From contig DHEF01000028.1 in assembly GCA_002399735.1 (NCBI GenBank), positions 1 through 28,978 of the forward strand: 28,978 bases of DNA. The letters are read 5' to 3'. Source of the DNA: Chitinophagaceae bacterium UBA4857 (GTDB lineage: Bacteria > Bacteroidota > Bacteroidia > Chitinophagales > Chitinophagaceae). The position numbers and the translations under genes are program-made. The first letter of the stretch is position 1; the number at the start of each line of letters is the position of its first letter. The notes under the pieces are model-generated. The model saw nothing but the letters and a program-made list of their open reading frames with translations, had not been told where the DNA came from and did no database searches. Below, piece after piece: positions 1 through 10,700 of this stretch.

Positions 1-40
1 ATCCACAAATTTAAACAGTCTCTAAAGGGGAGTAATGCAG

Positions 41-127
41 TTTTATTTTGTTTGTCAGCTGTATTACTACTATCAGCTTCTGTTGTGTCACTCACTGCAT
101 CGTTCGGTAATACTAATCAGCATCGTG
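41..127 (-). repeat. Dispersed intergenic repeat, copy A
   Basis: On the minus strand it begins CACGATGCTGATTAG, continues with TACCGAACGATGCA, the core GTGAGTGACACAAC (82-95), GAAGCTGATAGTAG, and ends ACAAACAAAATAAAA. The same order of blocks occurs at 16303-16389, 17260-17341, 25666-25750 and, diverged, at 28816-28897. It lies just downstream of the ECF sigma gene ending at 210. The segment AGCTG-N12-CAGCT inside it could form a small hairpin. It has no coding capacity of its own. Confidence 0.8.
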
Positions 128-209
128 TAAAAACCCCTTTACCGGTTGGGTAATATGCCGGTTATCTGTAAAACTTTGGATAGTATTCACCAACAAAATT
201 GTACAAAGT

Positions 210-815
210 TTACATAGCATGAACCAACAACTCATCCTTGTGAAGTAAAAGCATTTTTCTAATTTTTTTTAATGCATTGGACATATATTCTTTCACCGTA
301 TCGGTACTTATACTTAAATACTTCGCTATAGCACTGTAAGTCATCCCTTCATTTCTACTCAAGCGATATACCTGTTGTTGACGAAAAGTCAAACTGTTAA
401 TAATCTTTTCCATCCGTTCTGCTTTTTGCTTATTTAATAATAGTTGTAACGGAGAACGTTCTTCCTGCTCAAATCTTGTTTTTAGATATTTTATGTAGGT
501 CCGCTTATAGGCTTCTTTCCTTATAAAACTGATAGCTCGATTACGGGTAACCGTCCATAACCAAGGCTCCACTTTCTCAATACGAGCCAGTGCCATTCTT
601 TTACTCCAGACAACAAGAAAAACATGTTGTGTAATATCTTCGGCCATGCTCTTTTCATTGCAATAGAACATTGCTCTGGAAAGTACCTGCTTATAATATT
701 GATTGTACAGGATAGTAAAAGACTGTTCGTGTCCGGCCGCTATCGATATAAATAATGCTGATACATTACAACCCTGTTCAGGTAATGTAACCACATCCGG
801 TTTGTGTAAAATCAA
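210..815 (-). CDS. ECF-type RNA polymerase sigma factor (sigma-70 family), orphan
   Basis: A 201-residue protein with the two-domain layout of ECF sigma factors. Region 2 lies at about residues 25-95 (AEDITQHVFLVVWSKR, then PWLWTVTRNRAISFIRK) and region 4 at about 135-190, where MTYSAIAKYLSISTDTVKEY is the helix-turn-helix that reads the -35 element. It should direct core RNA polymerase to a small set of promoters. Bacteroidota ECF genes of this type usually sit beside a FecR anti-sigma gene, but none lies next to this one in the window. Its nearest upstream neighbour is the PorP/SprF gene, separated by about 240 bases and a terminator, so it is probably transcribed alone. The family call is firm; targets and partner cannot be seen. 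The N-terminal 20 residues are not conserved-looking, so a later start is possible. Confidence 0.9.
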   Translation of the reverse strand: MILHKPDVVTLPEQGCNVSALFISIAAGHEQSFTILYNQYYKQVLSRAMFYCNEKSMAEDITQHVFLVVWSKRMALARIEKVEPWLWTVTRNRAISFIRKEAYKRTYIKYLKTRFEQEERSPLQLLLNKQKAERMEKIINSLTFRQQQVYRLSRNEGMTYSAIAKYLSISTDTVKEYMSNALKKIRKMLLLHKDELLVHAM

Positions 816-986
816 TTATGTAAACATTTTAGGGTTATTTAATTCAATATACTTACGCCAAAAACACGTAGTCAAATGCCCCGGCTTTGATGGCAACAGA
901 CTTTATGCAAGTCGTTACAGGGCTGCTTTATGATACTGTTATATTGATTTATTCATTCATTTCACCAGGACTTACAGTGCTATTAC

Positions 987-1017
987 AAAAATCCGCCGGT
1001 TATAGAGATAACGGCGG
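987..1017 (-). terminator. Rho-independent terminator after the PorP/SprF gene
   Basis: Read on the minus strand, CCGCCGTTAT pairs with ATAACCGGCGG (one bulged C) across a CTCT loop, followed directly by a run of five T. It lies 40 bases past the stop codon of the PorP/SprF gene and marks the likely end of the polysaccharide-locus transcript, separating it from the ECF gene at 210-815. Confidence 0.7.
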
Positions 1018-1057
1018 GTTATTAGAAAATACTAATACTAACTGCTTATGTTCAAGA

Positions 1058-1963
1058 TCAAAAACTGAATCGTATAGCCACTTCCATATTACCGGAAGTA
1101 TAGGCTTTTAAAGCCGAAGGCTGGGTAGCATAGGAAAGTAAAATATGCGCAAAAGAAGACAATTTTACACCGGCACCCACGCTTACGTTTTTAGAGGAAT
1201 GGTAAAGTCCGTAAATATTGACGCGTTCGTTTAAGGCCGAAATATTGATGCCGGCATCAATAATATCATCCATATTTCGCAAGCCCCTGTAACTAACCAG
1301 TGGTTCAAATGCAAAACCCTCCATGCCGGTTGGCTTGTATTTGTAAGAGGCGGATAGGAATATGGTAGGCCTATTAACAATATCCGGAGCATCATTTTTA
1401 AAAGTTGACACCATATTGGGCAGCGCAGCCTGTACTGTTAGTCCTTTATTGTAGTAGGTAGTACCAAAATCTGCCTCAAACTTCATATCCTGGTTGTTAT
1501 ATAGGTAAAGTGTTTGATCGTCAGGATCGCCTGTAATGGCTGTAAAATCAATCCTGCGTTGTACGCCGCCGGCTGAAATGCCCAGGCTTAAGCCATGATC
1601 TGCTTCTTCATTATTATTCAATTTTAAATGGTAGGCATACGTGGCCATGGCTTTAAATGTATTCAAGAGGCCTGCTTTATCGTTCATAATATTGACGCCC
1701 GCGCCCATATTATTAAAGCCATAATCACCATTCAGGTACATGGTAACCGGTGTTTTGCTACCATCACCCTGTTTATTATACCCTGCTCCGATATTGGTCA
1801 GCTTAGTTTTTTGCCCTGCGTAAGCCGGGTTAAACAAATACCGGTTTTGAAAATAGCCTGAGCCAAATACTTTTACCTGGGCAAAACTATTGATAGTAAT
1901 GCCGGATGTCAGTATAAAAATGATGGCGGCGGTTAAACTGAATATATTTTTTTTCATCCTCAT
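1058..1963 (-). CDS. PorP/SprF family type IX secretion outer-membrane protein
   Basis: A 301-residue protein with a signal peptide (MKKNIFSLTAAIIFILTSG, cleavage near SFAQ-V) followed by the family hallmark FNPAYAGQ at about residues 44-51 and alternating beta-strand sequence to a C-terminal aromatic end (VAIRFSF), as in an outer-membrane barrel. PorP/SprF proteins act at the outer membrane with T9SS substrates. Paralogues are commonly encoded next to large proteins carrying the type B sorting domain, which they are thought to anchor or help export. That is the case here: the gene starts 34 bases after the stop of the discoidin/FN3 protein and is co-directional, so the two probably form a pair. 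The first ATG is used; a second two codons downstream (1957) gives a cleaner signal peptide. Confidence 0.9.
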   Translation of the reverse strand: MRMKKNIFSLTAAIIFILTSGITINSFAQVKVFGSGYFQNRYLFNPAYAGQKTKLTNIGAGYNKQGDGSKTPVTMYLNGDYGFNNMGAGVNIMNDKAGLLNTFKAMATYAYHLKLNNNEEADHGLSLGISAGGVQRRIDFTAITGDPDDQTLYLYNNQDMKFEADFGTTYYNKGLTVQAALPNMVSTFKNDAPDIVNRPTIFLSASYKYKPTGMEGFAFEPLVSYRGLRNMDDIIDAGINISALNERVNIYGLYHSSKNVSVGAGVKLSSFAHILLSYATQPSALKAYTSGNMEVAIRFSF

Positions 1964-1997
1964 CTTATTTTAAGTTGCGCTGAGCAATCGTTTAGGA

Positions 1998-4900
1998 TTA
2001 ATGAATGATGGTTAATGTGCCTGAAACTACTTTAGTACCGTCGCCGAAGTTTACATAGTATATATAAGTTCCTTCTTCCAGCTTTTTGCCGTTATAGGTA
2101 CCATCCCAAGTGTTATCATAATTATTTTTGGTATATACCAGCCTGCCTGCCCGGTCGTACACTTTAACATTGTTATTCTGATTTGTAGTAATACCCGATA
2201 TGATCCAGCGGTCATTTTTGCCATCGCCATTGGGGGTTAGTACATTGGCAATATTCCTGTTCGCAACCGGTGTAAGTGTAATACTAGCGGTAGCTTCGCA
2301 ACCTGACTGATGTGTTGCTTTTACTGTATAAATAGTGGGACGTGAGGGCTGGGTCATTAATATCATATTATTCGTACTGCCCACAATTCCATCGGCATTT
2401 GTCCAGTTATAATTTCTTGTCTGGGAAGGCAGGTTTGTTGCGGCAGTAAGCTGTACTAACCGGTATAAAGGAACATTGTCAATGTCATTGGTATTGGCAG
2501 TGATAGTAACCACCAATGGCTGGTAAACGATTTTTAATTCTACAATAGCACTATCGATGCCAAAGGCATTAATTCCGCCTTCGTCCCGCACCATTAATTT
2601 TATAACAGCCGTATCGCCATATTTTGCCAGGCCGGTTCCTTTAAATCCAAACTGGGCTACGCCATTTACGACATTGACATTAAAGACCATATTGGTAAAG
2701 AAGTGGGCACTATCCGCAGTAATACTGATCACTTTAAGGGTTTGTGTTCTTTCATTGCCCGGCCCTCCTGTAATATTGGAGATCGTAAAATTGTACTCGC
2801 CTGAAGGGTTACAGACTGTACGTTCAACATTGGGAAACGATACAAATGGTGGTCGGTTAAAGCCCGGTGTCATGGCTGAATCGATATTGGAAAATATAGA
2901 TTGCTGACTTGCATTGAAACCCTGTACCCTGTAATAATACTTTACAGCAGGCCATACAGTAGAATCATTATAAGTAGTGGTGTTTGCTGCCAGGGTAGCA
3001 ACGGCAATAAAGTTTACCTTATCAACCGACCGCTGCAGTGTATAGCCTGTTTCATTGTAAGACCGGTCGGTCCATTTAACAGAAATAATACTATCCACAG
3101 CATTGGTAACAGCAAAGTTGATAGGCGCAATAGGTTTACCATTCTCAAATTCCGTGAGAGCTTTGGCCACATTAGACCAGCCTGTAACAGCCGTTGGTGT
3201 AACGCCTTTTGCCTGTACCCGGTAATAGTATATCATACTATCTGCCAGGTTTGCATCGGTATAAGTTAATGGTGTTGCAGGCAGACTGGGTGCAATAGTG
3301 GTAAAATTTATTCCGTCAACAGAACGCTGCAGGGTATAACTGGCCGCAGGAACAGTACCTCCCCCTTGCCATTGTAAACTAACCGAGCTTGTATTTGTGG
3401 CTGTAACAGTTAAGCCTGTAGGGAGTGTAGGTGAGTTCATATCCAGACCCATTATTTCCCACTCAGCAATCTGAAACCTGACAATATCAGTAGAACCATT
3501 ATTTTCAATAAATAGTATTCTGTAAAATTTGTACGCAACATTCCCAGGATTTGCGAGGTTAAAGGTATAAGTAGTACTTCTATTGGCAAATGGTCCGAAT
3601 TGATTTGCCCTCGTATCCAAGGTTACCCAGTTTATACTATCGTTAGAACCGGAGAACTCCCATCTCTTGGGATCACGACCTTCAGCATCATTCGCAGTAG
3701 CTAATGTATAACTGGTTACTATGTATGAACCTATTGGTTTATATACTGCTGACAAACTTCCTGGTACCTGTGCCTTAAATACTAGCCATTTAGTTACAAA
3801 GTCATTATCAATAAACTTACTGGACCCCTCTGCTGCATTTGCACCGCCAATGCCTGAGTTTTCAGCACTAACGAATAAACGTCCGCCGTCATCGGTAATA
3901 TCAGCAGGGCTGGCTGTTACGTTAGTAGTTTTCACTTCCACCACATTGGAGTAAGGAGACTTTGAGACATCATTAAATCCTCTTATCCTGTACCAATAGG
4001 TAGTTAAAGGAGTCAACGATTCCTCATTAAAACTCGTTATGTTTTTATCAAAACTGCCAAACAATGAAAAATTCGTACCATCCAATGATTTTTCCAATTC
4101 AAAACCTCCAGAAGTGGGAATATTTAAACTCCATACATGTGCGATCTGAGTACCAGTTACAGGAGTGGAAGTAAGTGCAGGAGCATTTCTTAAAACATCA
4201 TCCGTGTAAACCTCCTCCACTGAGGAATACGGAGTAGTCAAGGTACCTGTAAACCCTTGAATCCTATACCAATATTTAGAATTTAATGTCAACCCTTCAT
4301 CAGTATATGTTACGGTGGATTTGTTTACTTTATCGACAATAATATAGTTGGTACCGTCTTGAGAACGTTCTATTACTATACCGCTGTTAGAATTATTCCC
4401 TGCTAAGGAGATGGGGTTCCATGTTAATATTGCCTGTGTTTTTAATGCACCTCTTACTGCTTTAAAAACTATTGGCGCAAATTCGTTACTAAAACCAATT
4501 AATTCTGTTGGCGACAGATTTCTTGAAGAGTTATTAATATTCTGGAAAGAGAATTGATAAAATTTATATGCCGTTGTGTTACTAAACATTGCCGACATTA
4601 CTGCCAAAGCTCCATTGATTGTATTTAAACTTACCCAATCCGTACCATTATTAGAGCCACTTATCGTGATGCTTTGAGAGGCATAGGTAGCAGAATAAAA
4701 ATAAAAATCATAACCTACCACTATTGAAGGATTGACTAGTTCAAACTGCATAATAATATTATTTGTTTGAGCAGGTGCGTATAAGTCAATATAATCATTG
4801 GTACTTGTATTACCATTTGTCAGTTTACCAATACCTCCATTACTAATAGCCACAGAGGCTGTTCCATTGACTATATTATCCGCCCTAAAAGGGTTTAATT

Positions 4901-5012
4901 GCCCCAAAGCATGGATTGTCGTAAAGACTAATGCAAAAACAAAGCATGCCTTTTTTATCATATCGATCAGGTTAGTTTTGAAAAGCATAATATTCTTTTT
5001 CATTAAAAACAT
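1998..5012 (-). CDS. Large surface protein: discoidin-like and fibronectin III repeats with T9SS type B sorting domain
   Basis: A 1004-residue exported protein. After a signal peptide (core CFVFALVFTTIHALGQ; Met1, Met4 and Met18 are all possible starts) the order is: discoidin/F5-8C-like domain at about 40-170, two FN3 domains (about 175-270, 275-362), a second discoidin-like domain (about 370-530), two more FN3 domains (about 535-720), a beta-rich Ig/PKD-like stretch (about 725-915), and the gliding-motility-associated C-terminal domain (last 90 residues: NVLTPNGDGKNDRW, VKVYDRAGRLVY, NTWDGTYNGK, EGTYIYYV). That last domain is the type B signal for export through the type IX system. Discoidin and FN3 modules suggest glycan binding at the cell surface. 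It sits between the GH18 and PorP/SprF genes with gaps of 15 and 34 bases, so it is probably cotranscribed. The ligand is unknown. Confidence 0.88.
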   Translation of the reverse strand: MFLMKKNIMLFKTNLIDMIKKACFVFALVFTTIHALGQLNPFRADNIVNGTASVAISNGGIGKLTNGNTSTNDYIDLYAPAQTNNIIMQFELVNPSIVVGYDFYFYSATYASQSITISGSNNGTDWVSLNTINGALAVMSAMFSNTTAYKFYQFSFQNINNSSRNLSPTELIGFSNEFAPIVFKAVRGALKTQAILTWNPISLAGNNSNSGIVIERSQDGTNYIIVDKVNKSTVTYTDEGLTLNSKYWYRIQGFTGTLTTPYSSVEEVYTDDVLRNAPALTSTPVTGTQIAHVWSLNIPTSGGFELEKSLDGTNFSLFGSFDKNITSFNEESLTPLTTYWYRIRGFNDVSKSPYSNVVEVKTTNVTASPADITDDGGRLFVSAENSGIGGANAAEGSSKFIDNDFVTKWLVFKAQVPGSLSAVYKPIGSYIVTSYTLATANDAEGRDPKRWEFSGSNDSINWVTLDTRANQFGPFANRSTTYTFNLANPGNVAYKFYRILFIENNGSTDIVRFQIAEWEIMGLDMNSPTLPTGLTVTATNTSSVSLQWQGGGTVPAASYTLQRSVDGINFTTIAPSLPATPLTYTDANLADSMIYYYRVQAKGVTPTAVTGWSNVAKALTEFENGKPIAPINFAVTNAVDSIISVKWTDRSYNETGYTLQRSVDKVNFIAVATLAANTTTYNDSTVWPAVKYYYRVQGFNASQQSIFSNIDSAMTPGFNRPPFVSFPNVERTVCNPSGEYNFTISNITGGPGNERTQTLKVISITADSAHFFTNMVFNVNVVNGVAQFGFKGTGLAKYGDTAVIKLMVRDEGGINAFGIDSAIVELKIVYQPLVVTITANTNDIDNVPLYRLVQLTAATNLPSQTRNYNWTNADGIVGSTNNMILMTQPSRPTIYTVKATHQSGCEATASITLTPVANRNIANVLTPNGDGKNDRWIISGITTNQNNNVKVYDRAGRLVYTKNNYDNTWDGTYNGKKLEEGTYIYYVNFGDGTKVVSGTLTIIH

Positions 5013-5027
5013 TTAGTTCTGAAGGTT

Positions 5028-6077
5028 TTATTTATTTACGTCATCATTTTCCGTTGCATTCAGGCAACCAGGTACTACAGTCAACGTTTTATCCTTCATA
5101 CCTTTAACATAGGGTGCAAAGAAATTCGTAAATCCTACCAGCCCTCTTACATCAAATATCATCACTCCCCTGTAGCCATTTGTTTTTAAAGATTTCATAT
5201 CCTGTTCAGGATTACCAAAACCGCCATAGGTATAAGAAGCACTGGCAATTAATTTATTGACAGGAAAACCTGCGGAGCCAGCACCTGGGATTTGCGGGTA
5301 AAAAGCAGAACAGCCAACATCGGCATAATCACCTATCCGCGTACCGTTCCAGCTGGAGGCGGAAGCGCCACCAAATATGTAACACATCACAAACTTGTCC
5401 GGCAACAGCCGTTTTATCTCTGATACTACCATGGTAAAGGATTCGTTATTTGCCCATAAGGGATTGGCGGAGTATTCATCGTCAAAATCAATGGCATCAA
5501 GTCCTAACCTTCTCACTTCCATAGCAACATGTTGGGCAAATTCCGTAGCTTCTGCCAGATTCCTGAAATTCCTGAAGCCGGCATTATCATGGTTACCAAG
5601 AATGGTCATACCTACTTTTATCCCTTTACTTTGAACATAACGTAGATAACCATTATTGATAGTTCCCTTTACCTGGTCATTATAGGTAATATGAGCTTTA
5701 CCCGTAGCAGGATTGATATTAATATTGGGTGCAAACATCAGTGCCAGATCAATCACCGGTTTTCCTTCTTCATCCAGGAAACAGGTCACATTTTTAAACG
5801 CCCGGTTATTTACTTCCACGTAACCTATTAACAGGTCTTTTTTAAACCGCAGATCGTCCGGATCAGGTCCGCCACCCGTTGCATTACGCAGGGAGTCCAC
5901 CTTACGGATAGAATCGGCCTTCTCCTTGGCCACCTGTTCTATCCAGACTATGGCCGATCTTACGGAGTCCCTGTATTCGGGTGTTGTTAATTCGGGCAGA
6001 TCTTTTGCCACCCTTACTTTTGAGCAGGCTACCATAAGCAGGGCCAGTAAGGGGAAAAGAAAAATATTTTTTTTCAT
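5028..6077 (-). CDS. GH18 family lipoprotein, endo-beta-N-acetylglucosaminidase-like
   Basis: A lipoprotein (KNIFLFPLLALLMVAC lipobox, mature Cys27 in the numbering from 6104) with a GH18 barrel. The catalytic motif DxxDxDxE is complete as GLDAIDFDDEY, with Glu210 the expected acid/base; FGGASASSWNG and FYPQIPG further on fit the family. GH18 enzymes cleave beta-1,4 GlcNAc linkages by substrate-assisted catalysis. The single-domain, about 350-residue form next to SusC/SusD resembles the endo-beta-N-acetylglucosaminidases that release N-glycans from glycoproteins, but a chitinase-like activity is not excluded. The protein should sit on the outer membrane and cut glycan for uptake by the adjacent SusCD pair. 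I chose the internal ATG at 6077 because it starts a standard lipoprotein signal; an in-frame ATG at 6104 would add nine polar residues. Confidence 0.87.
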   Translation of the reverse strand: MKKNIFLFPLLALLMVACSKVRVAKDLPELTTPEYRDSVRSAIVWIEQVAKEKADSIRKVDSLRNATGGGPDPDDLRFKKDLLIGYVEVNNRAFKNVTCFLDEEGKPVIDLALMFAPNININPATGKAHITYNDQVKGTINNGYLRYVQSKGIKVGMTILGNHDNAGFRNFRNLAEATEFAQHVAMEVRRLGLDAIDFDDEYSANPLWANNESFTMVVSEIKRLLPDKFVMCYIFGGASASSWNGTRIGDYADVGCSAFYPQIPGAGSAGFPVNKLIASASYTYGGFGNPEQDMKSLKTNGYRGVMIFDVRGLVGFTNFFAPYVKGMKDKTLTVVPGCLNATENDDVNK

Positions 6078-6127
6078 TTTATGTTGGTTTGATCTTTTCA
6101 TCATTTATATAAAATAGCAGGGTTTGT

Positions 6128-7744
6128 TTATTTATCCCACCATATCCTGATGGTATTTAAATCGCTGCCGCCCATACGCTGTAAAGCAGATTGGTAATTA
6201 TCCCTGTTATTGGCATTTTCTCCAAGTGGATAGGTCAGCCTCCGCGGTATGGTAGCATTGGTGATATTGCCTGGAAAATTAACCGGTACCAATACCGGGT
6301 AGCCGCTTCTCCTGTAATTTGCCCATACTTCCGGCAGGTCAAATAAGGTAGAGGCCCAGTATTCGGTATTGATCATATTCAAAGCCTTTTCATCGGTGCT
6401 GATATCCAGCGGGCGGGTATCCACATAAGCCGTAATATCCGGTATGCTAATCGCTAACATACCATCCTGTTGCTGCATAGATTGCAAGGAGGCGGTTAAA
6501 CCATTTTTATAGTGCTGGGCGGCTGTTTCCGCGCCCATATTCCAGCCCCTCATCTTAGCTTCTGCAATTAACAGTTCCGTTTGGGCATAGGTGATCAGGT
6601 ATTTTGATAAACTGCGCTTGGTAACAAATACGGCTAAACGTGGCCGGGCATAATTGCCCAAAGGGGATGCGTTGGCGCCGGTACCGGTTACGCCGGGATA
6701 ACCTGGTGCAGTAGCAATATCTCTTACTCCGCCAATAGTATATCCGTTAGGCATACCAATAGGCTCTTCATTTACCGAGCCCGCCGGAGGGTTCGCCTGT
6801 TTGGTATATTGTAATCCTCCCCTGCCTATCTGGTTATTAAATGCTAAACCGGTATCTGATTTCTCCGTAAGTGTATACAACCTCGGATCGTTATTATCTT
6901 TTAAATAGTTGATAAAAGTAGCCCCCCATCTTACCTGTGGTAAATCGTTTAGTAAAGCATTCGATATCCTGTTTTGTGTAGCTTCATTAGAACCCGCATC
7001 CAGAGGAAGGATAGCATTATCATTAATATCGGTAAAGGTTTTGCTGGCCGCTTTTTCTGCATAGGTTTTTGCAAGGGCCTCATCCACTTTCACCACACGC
7101 ATGGCGATTCTTAACATCAAAGAATAACCCAGTTTTTTCCACTGTGCTATGTTGCCGTTGTAAATAATATCGCCTGCAGGACCTGGTTTGGTAGCATCTA
7201 ATTTATTGATCGCATCTTCCAGTCGGGGCAGCATATCCTTATAAATATCTTCCTGTTTATCATACTTAGGATATTGTATGCCATATTTAGCCATGCCCGC
7301 TTCTGAATACGGAATATCACCATAAATATCAGTCACCCTTTGCATTGTCATTATCCACATGATACGGGCAACCTGGATCAGGTTTACATTGCTCACCGCA
7401 TCTTTTTTCTCGGCCAGTTTCTGGGCCTCCAGTAAACGGGCTGCGCCCTGCAGGCCATTGGTGAAAAAACGGTCATTATAAGAAGTTAAGGAAATAGAGT
7501 ATTTATCACCCCCGCTGTAATAATCCAAAGTAGAGGCAATTATTTGTACCATACCACCCATTTCGTATAACTGGAACTCTGTAGCATTGCCGTAATCCAT
7601 CTGTGCCGTAGTCAATAAATAGTTGGGATCAAAGTTTTCTTCATTCGACCTGGTAGGGTCAATGTTCAGGCTATCTTTGATACAACCCGTAACCGATACA
7701 ATGATCAATAAAAGAAGTATTGTTATTTTACTGTTGCGCTTCAT
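6128..7744 (-). CDS. SusD/RagB family outer-membrane glycan-binding lipoprotein
   Basis: A 538-residue lipoprotein: signal MKRNSKITILLLLIIVSVTG followed by Cys21, then the helical TPR-like SusD fold. Typical family segments include YLLTTAQMDYGNATEF near the N-terminus, the VARIMWIMTMQRVTDIYGDIPYSEA block at about 125-150, and the C-terminal LDLPEVWANYRRSGYP-type motif followed by PRRLTYP. This matches the SusD-like subgroup usually annotated as SusD/RagB nutrient-binding lipoprotein. It caps the SusC barrel on the cell surface and binds oligosaccharide for import. The gene follows SusC by 39 bases and precedes the GH18 gene by 50 bases or fewer, so the three are almost surely one operon. The glycan bound cannot be read from sequence alone. 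Confidence 0.92.
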   Translation of the reverse strand: MKRNSKITILLLLIIVSVTGCIKDSLNIDPTRSNEENFDPNYLLTTAQMDYGNATEFQLYEMGGMVQIIASTLDYYSGGDKYSISLTSYNDRFFTNGLQGAARLLEAQKLAEKKDAVSNVNLIQVARIMWIMTMQRVTDIYGDIPYSEAGMAKYGIQYPKYDKQEDIYKDMLPRLEDAINKLDATKPGPAGDIIYNGNIAQWKKLGYSLMLRIAMRVVKVDEALAKTYAEKAASKTFTDINDNAILPLDAGSNEATQNRISNALLNDLPQVRWGATFINYLKDNNDPRLYTLTEKSDTGLAFNNQIGRGGLQYTKQANPPAGSVNEEPIGMPNGYTIGGVRDIATAPGYPGVTGTGANASPLGNYARPRLAVFVTKRSLSKYLITYAQTELLIAEAKMRGWNMGAETAAQHYKNGLTASLQSMQQQDGMLAISIPDITAYVDTRPLDISTDEKALNMINTEYWASTLFDLPEVWANYRRSGYPVLVPVNFPGNITNATIPRRLTYPLGENANNRDNYQSALQRMGGSDLNTIRIWWDK

Positions 7745-7783
7745 ACATGTTCGTTTTAAATCAACCTTAATAATGGGATGCTA

Positions 7784-10700
7784 TCACTTACGGAATTTGA
7801 AGTTTACGTTGATACCATAGGTCCTTGTCTGTGGTAGTCCTCCGCCTTCCAGGCCGGCATTCCCCGGTAATGATGAAAAAGTATCTTCCGGATCAAAGTT
7901 GTCCGTGTATTTAAGTAGTGTTAACAGGTTACGGGCTACCAGCGAAACATTGATTGCCTGGAAAGGTGTCCTGCTCAGGAAATCAGGCGTAAACAAATAT
8001 CCCAATCCAACCTGTCTTAATTTGATAAAACTGCCATCAAAAACAGAAATGGTCGATACATTGGTCACCAGGCCTTTATAATAGTCCTGTGTATTCACTA
8101 AAGAAACATTTGGTGAGCCATCTGTGTAAACACCTTTCACTAGCACACCGGTTTCCCGACCTTCCAGTGTCGTTTTATTTAAGCCATAGTAATAACTCAT
8201 GAAATCAGTTCCGGATAATACTTTGTTACCAAATTTGTAATCAAACAACACAGAGAAATTAAATTTCTTATAAGTAAAGTCATTATTAAACCCTCCATAA
8301 AATTTAGGCAGGCCTGAACCCATGGCTTTTAACTCACCACGCAAGGGAATACCATCTGCACCTACCACTATCTGTCCTTTATCATCATACCTGAAGTCAT
8401 AAGCCATGATCTGGGCAATAGGCAGCCCTTGTACACTGGCAATAAAAGCACCATTACTATACGGACCAACAGCAGCCCTGTATTGCCCTTCCCCATCCTT
8501 ACGTAATGGACCCGGATCTTCATTGTTGTCGATCTTCACCAGTTTATTTTTTACCCAGGTAATATTAAAAGAACTTTTCCAGTTAAAGTCACGGCTTTTT
8601 ACAATATCACCAGTCAGGTTAAGCTCAATACCATTATTTTGGGTAATACCCAATGGTTCGTAACTGAACTGGTAGCCGGACGCTACCGATAGTTGTTTAC
8701 GTATTAACTCATTTTTTGTTTTGCGTGCAAAATAAGTGATGTCCAACCCTACTCGTCTCTTAAAAGCCTGCAACTCTAACCCGATCTCATACTCCTGCAT
8801 ACGGTAAGGTTTTATGTTTTCGGCAATGGTTTCATTAGCCATACTACCAAAAGGTCTGTTGGCATTCGTTCCGTTATCAATTACGTAATAGGTCCTGTTG
8901 CTGAATGGTGTTGCTTCTCCGCTGGTTTGTGCATAGGATACCCTTAGTTTACCGTAGTTAATATTTTTTACATCCACCACATCAGTAAAAATGAAACTGC
9001 CCGAAACGGAAGGTGTGAAAAGCCCTGTGTTTACCGTACTGAACTCATCATAGCGCCCGGTAGTATTCAGGGTTAAAAAGTTCCTGAAACTGATATCGGT
9101 AGTATAGTAGGCAGAATTGGTTTGCCCTCTTAATGGTGAAGGATAAATGGGATTAGGTATGGTTAACAAATTGGAAGGGGTGTACAGGAAAGGTTGTTTC
9201 CAACCTGTTCCGCCTTCAATACCTATTTTTTCATACGCATATTTCCGGATATTGCCACCTAAGCCAAGATCCAGGTTAAAATCATTACCCAATTGGGTAT
9301 TATACCCTGCCATTGCATCCACATTTAATTCCGTATTGGTAGCTTTAGACTGCTCGCCCAGCTTACCGCTTCTCAAATAGCCCTGGCCGGTTGGTTCTAC
9401 ACTAAATACATTATCATTAATTAAATCGTAACCAGTACGCAATTGTACATACAGGTTTTTCAACAGGTCATACTTTAGTGCCGCAGAAGTAATGAATCTT
9501 TTCCGCCAGGTGTTGGAGATGGTCCTTTCCACCACAAACCAAGGGTTAGCCATATACCCATCGGAGTTCATGGCATTTTCATAGCCGTTTGACAGGCTAT
9601 AACCCGGCTTCAGGTATTCAGGGCTGATGTTGGCCGGTAAAAGGTTCACCGCAAAATTTGCATTCCGGCTCATATCGTTTAACAGTGGTCTTAACTTTAC
9701 AGCTTCATCTGTATAAGTTGCCACCAGCATTAATTTTAACTTCTGGGTTATATTCTGATTCAGGTTTAAATTACCGGAATAACGTCTCAGGCTACTGTTC
9801 GGCAATACCGATTCGTTGTTCATATGCGAAAAAGAGAAACGAAGATTACCATTAGGCCCCCCGTTTACAAAAGAAATAGTATTGGTTGCAACAGGTGCTA
9901 CACGATAAAATTTTTGTTTCTGGTTTTCTACTGCAGCATAAGGATATAAATTACCATCCATGGCAATACTGGGCTGCCGGTCCAGTTTTTCGCCCCAGCT
10001 GTTGATATTGGCTGCGGTTAATTCGGCCAGTGAAGTTGGGCGTTGACCATTTAAGCCATGTCCGTATACCTGTTGAAAATCGCTGTTATCAATAATGCTG
10101 TTAATACTAAAGTTGGAATTAAACTCAACGCCAAATCCATTGGCGCCTTTACCGCTTTTGGTAGTGATCTGTAATACACCATTAGAAGCCCTGGTGCCGT
10201 ATAAAGCGGAGGCCGTAGAACCTTTTAATACTACTATGTTTTCAATATCATCGGGGTTGATACTCGATATACCATCGCCCATATCCTGGCCGCCATACAC
10301 ACCGGGTGATCCTTTCTGGGTATTATCCATCGGTACGCCATCAATAACGATCAGCGGGCCGGTTGTAGAGGTAAAATTGCTGATACCCCTGATCAATATC
10401 CTGGCTGAACCGCCGGGACCACTATTCACCCCACTGATATTTAAACCGGGTACACGGCCCTGTAAACTATTAGCCACATTGGGCTCCTTTGCCTGGCTTA
10501 AAAGGCTACCATCTACTTTTGTAGTAGCATAACCTATTTTCCTGTTAGCCCTTGAAATGCCGAGTGCCGTTACTACCACTTCCTCATCCATTTTAACAAT
10601 GGGATTGTCCAGCGATACAGAAAACGTATTGGATGTGACAGACACAACCTTAGCTTCATAACTGATATGACTAAACTCCAGTTGTACCGGAATAGCGGAG

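Noticed and set aside
130..166. ACCGG...CCGGT stem downstream of the ECF gene at 210 as a terminator
   Set aside because: The stem is only five pairs with a long loop and has no adjoining T-tract on the minus strand.
10095..10532. 145-codon open frame on the plus strand opposite the SusC gene
   Set aside because: It is a shadow of the SusC plug coding sequence, with a Pro/Leu-rich, non-protein-like composition.
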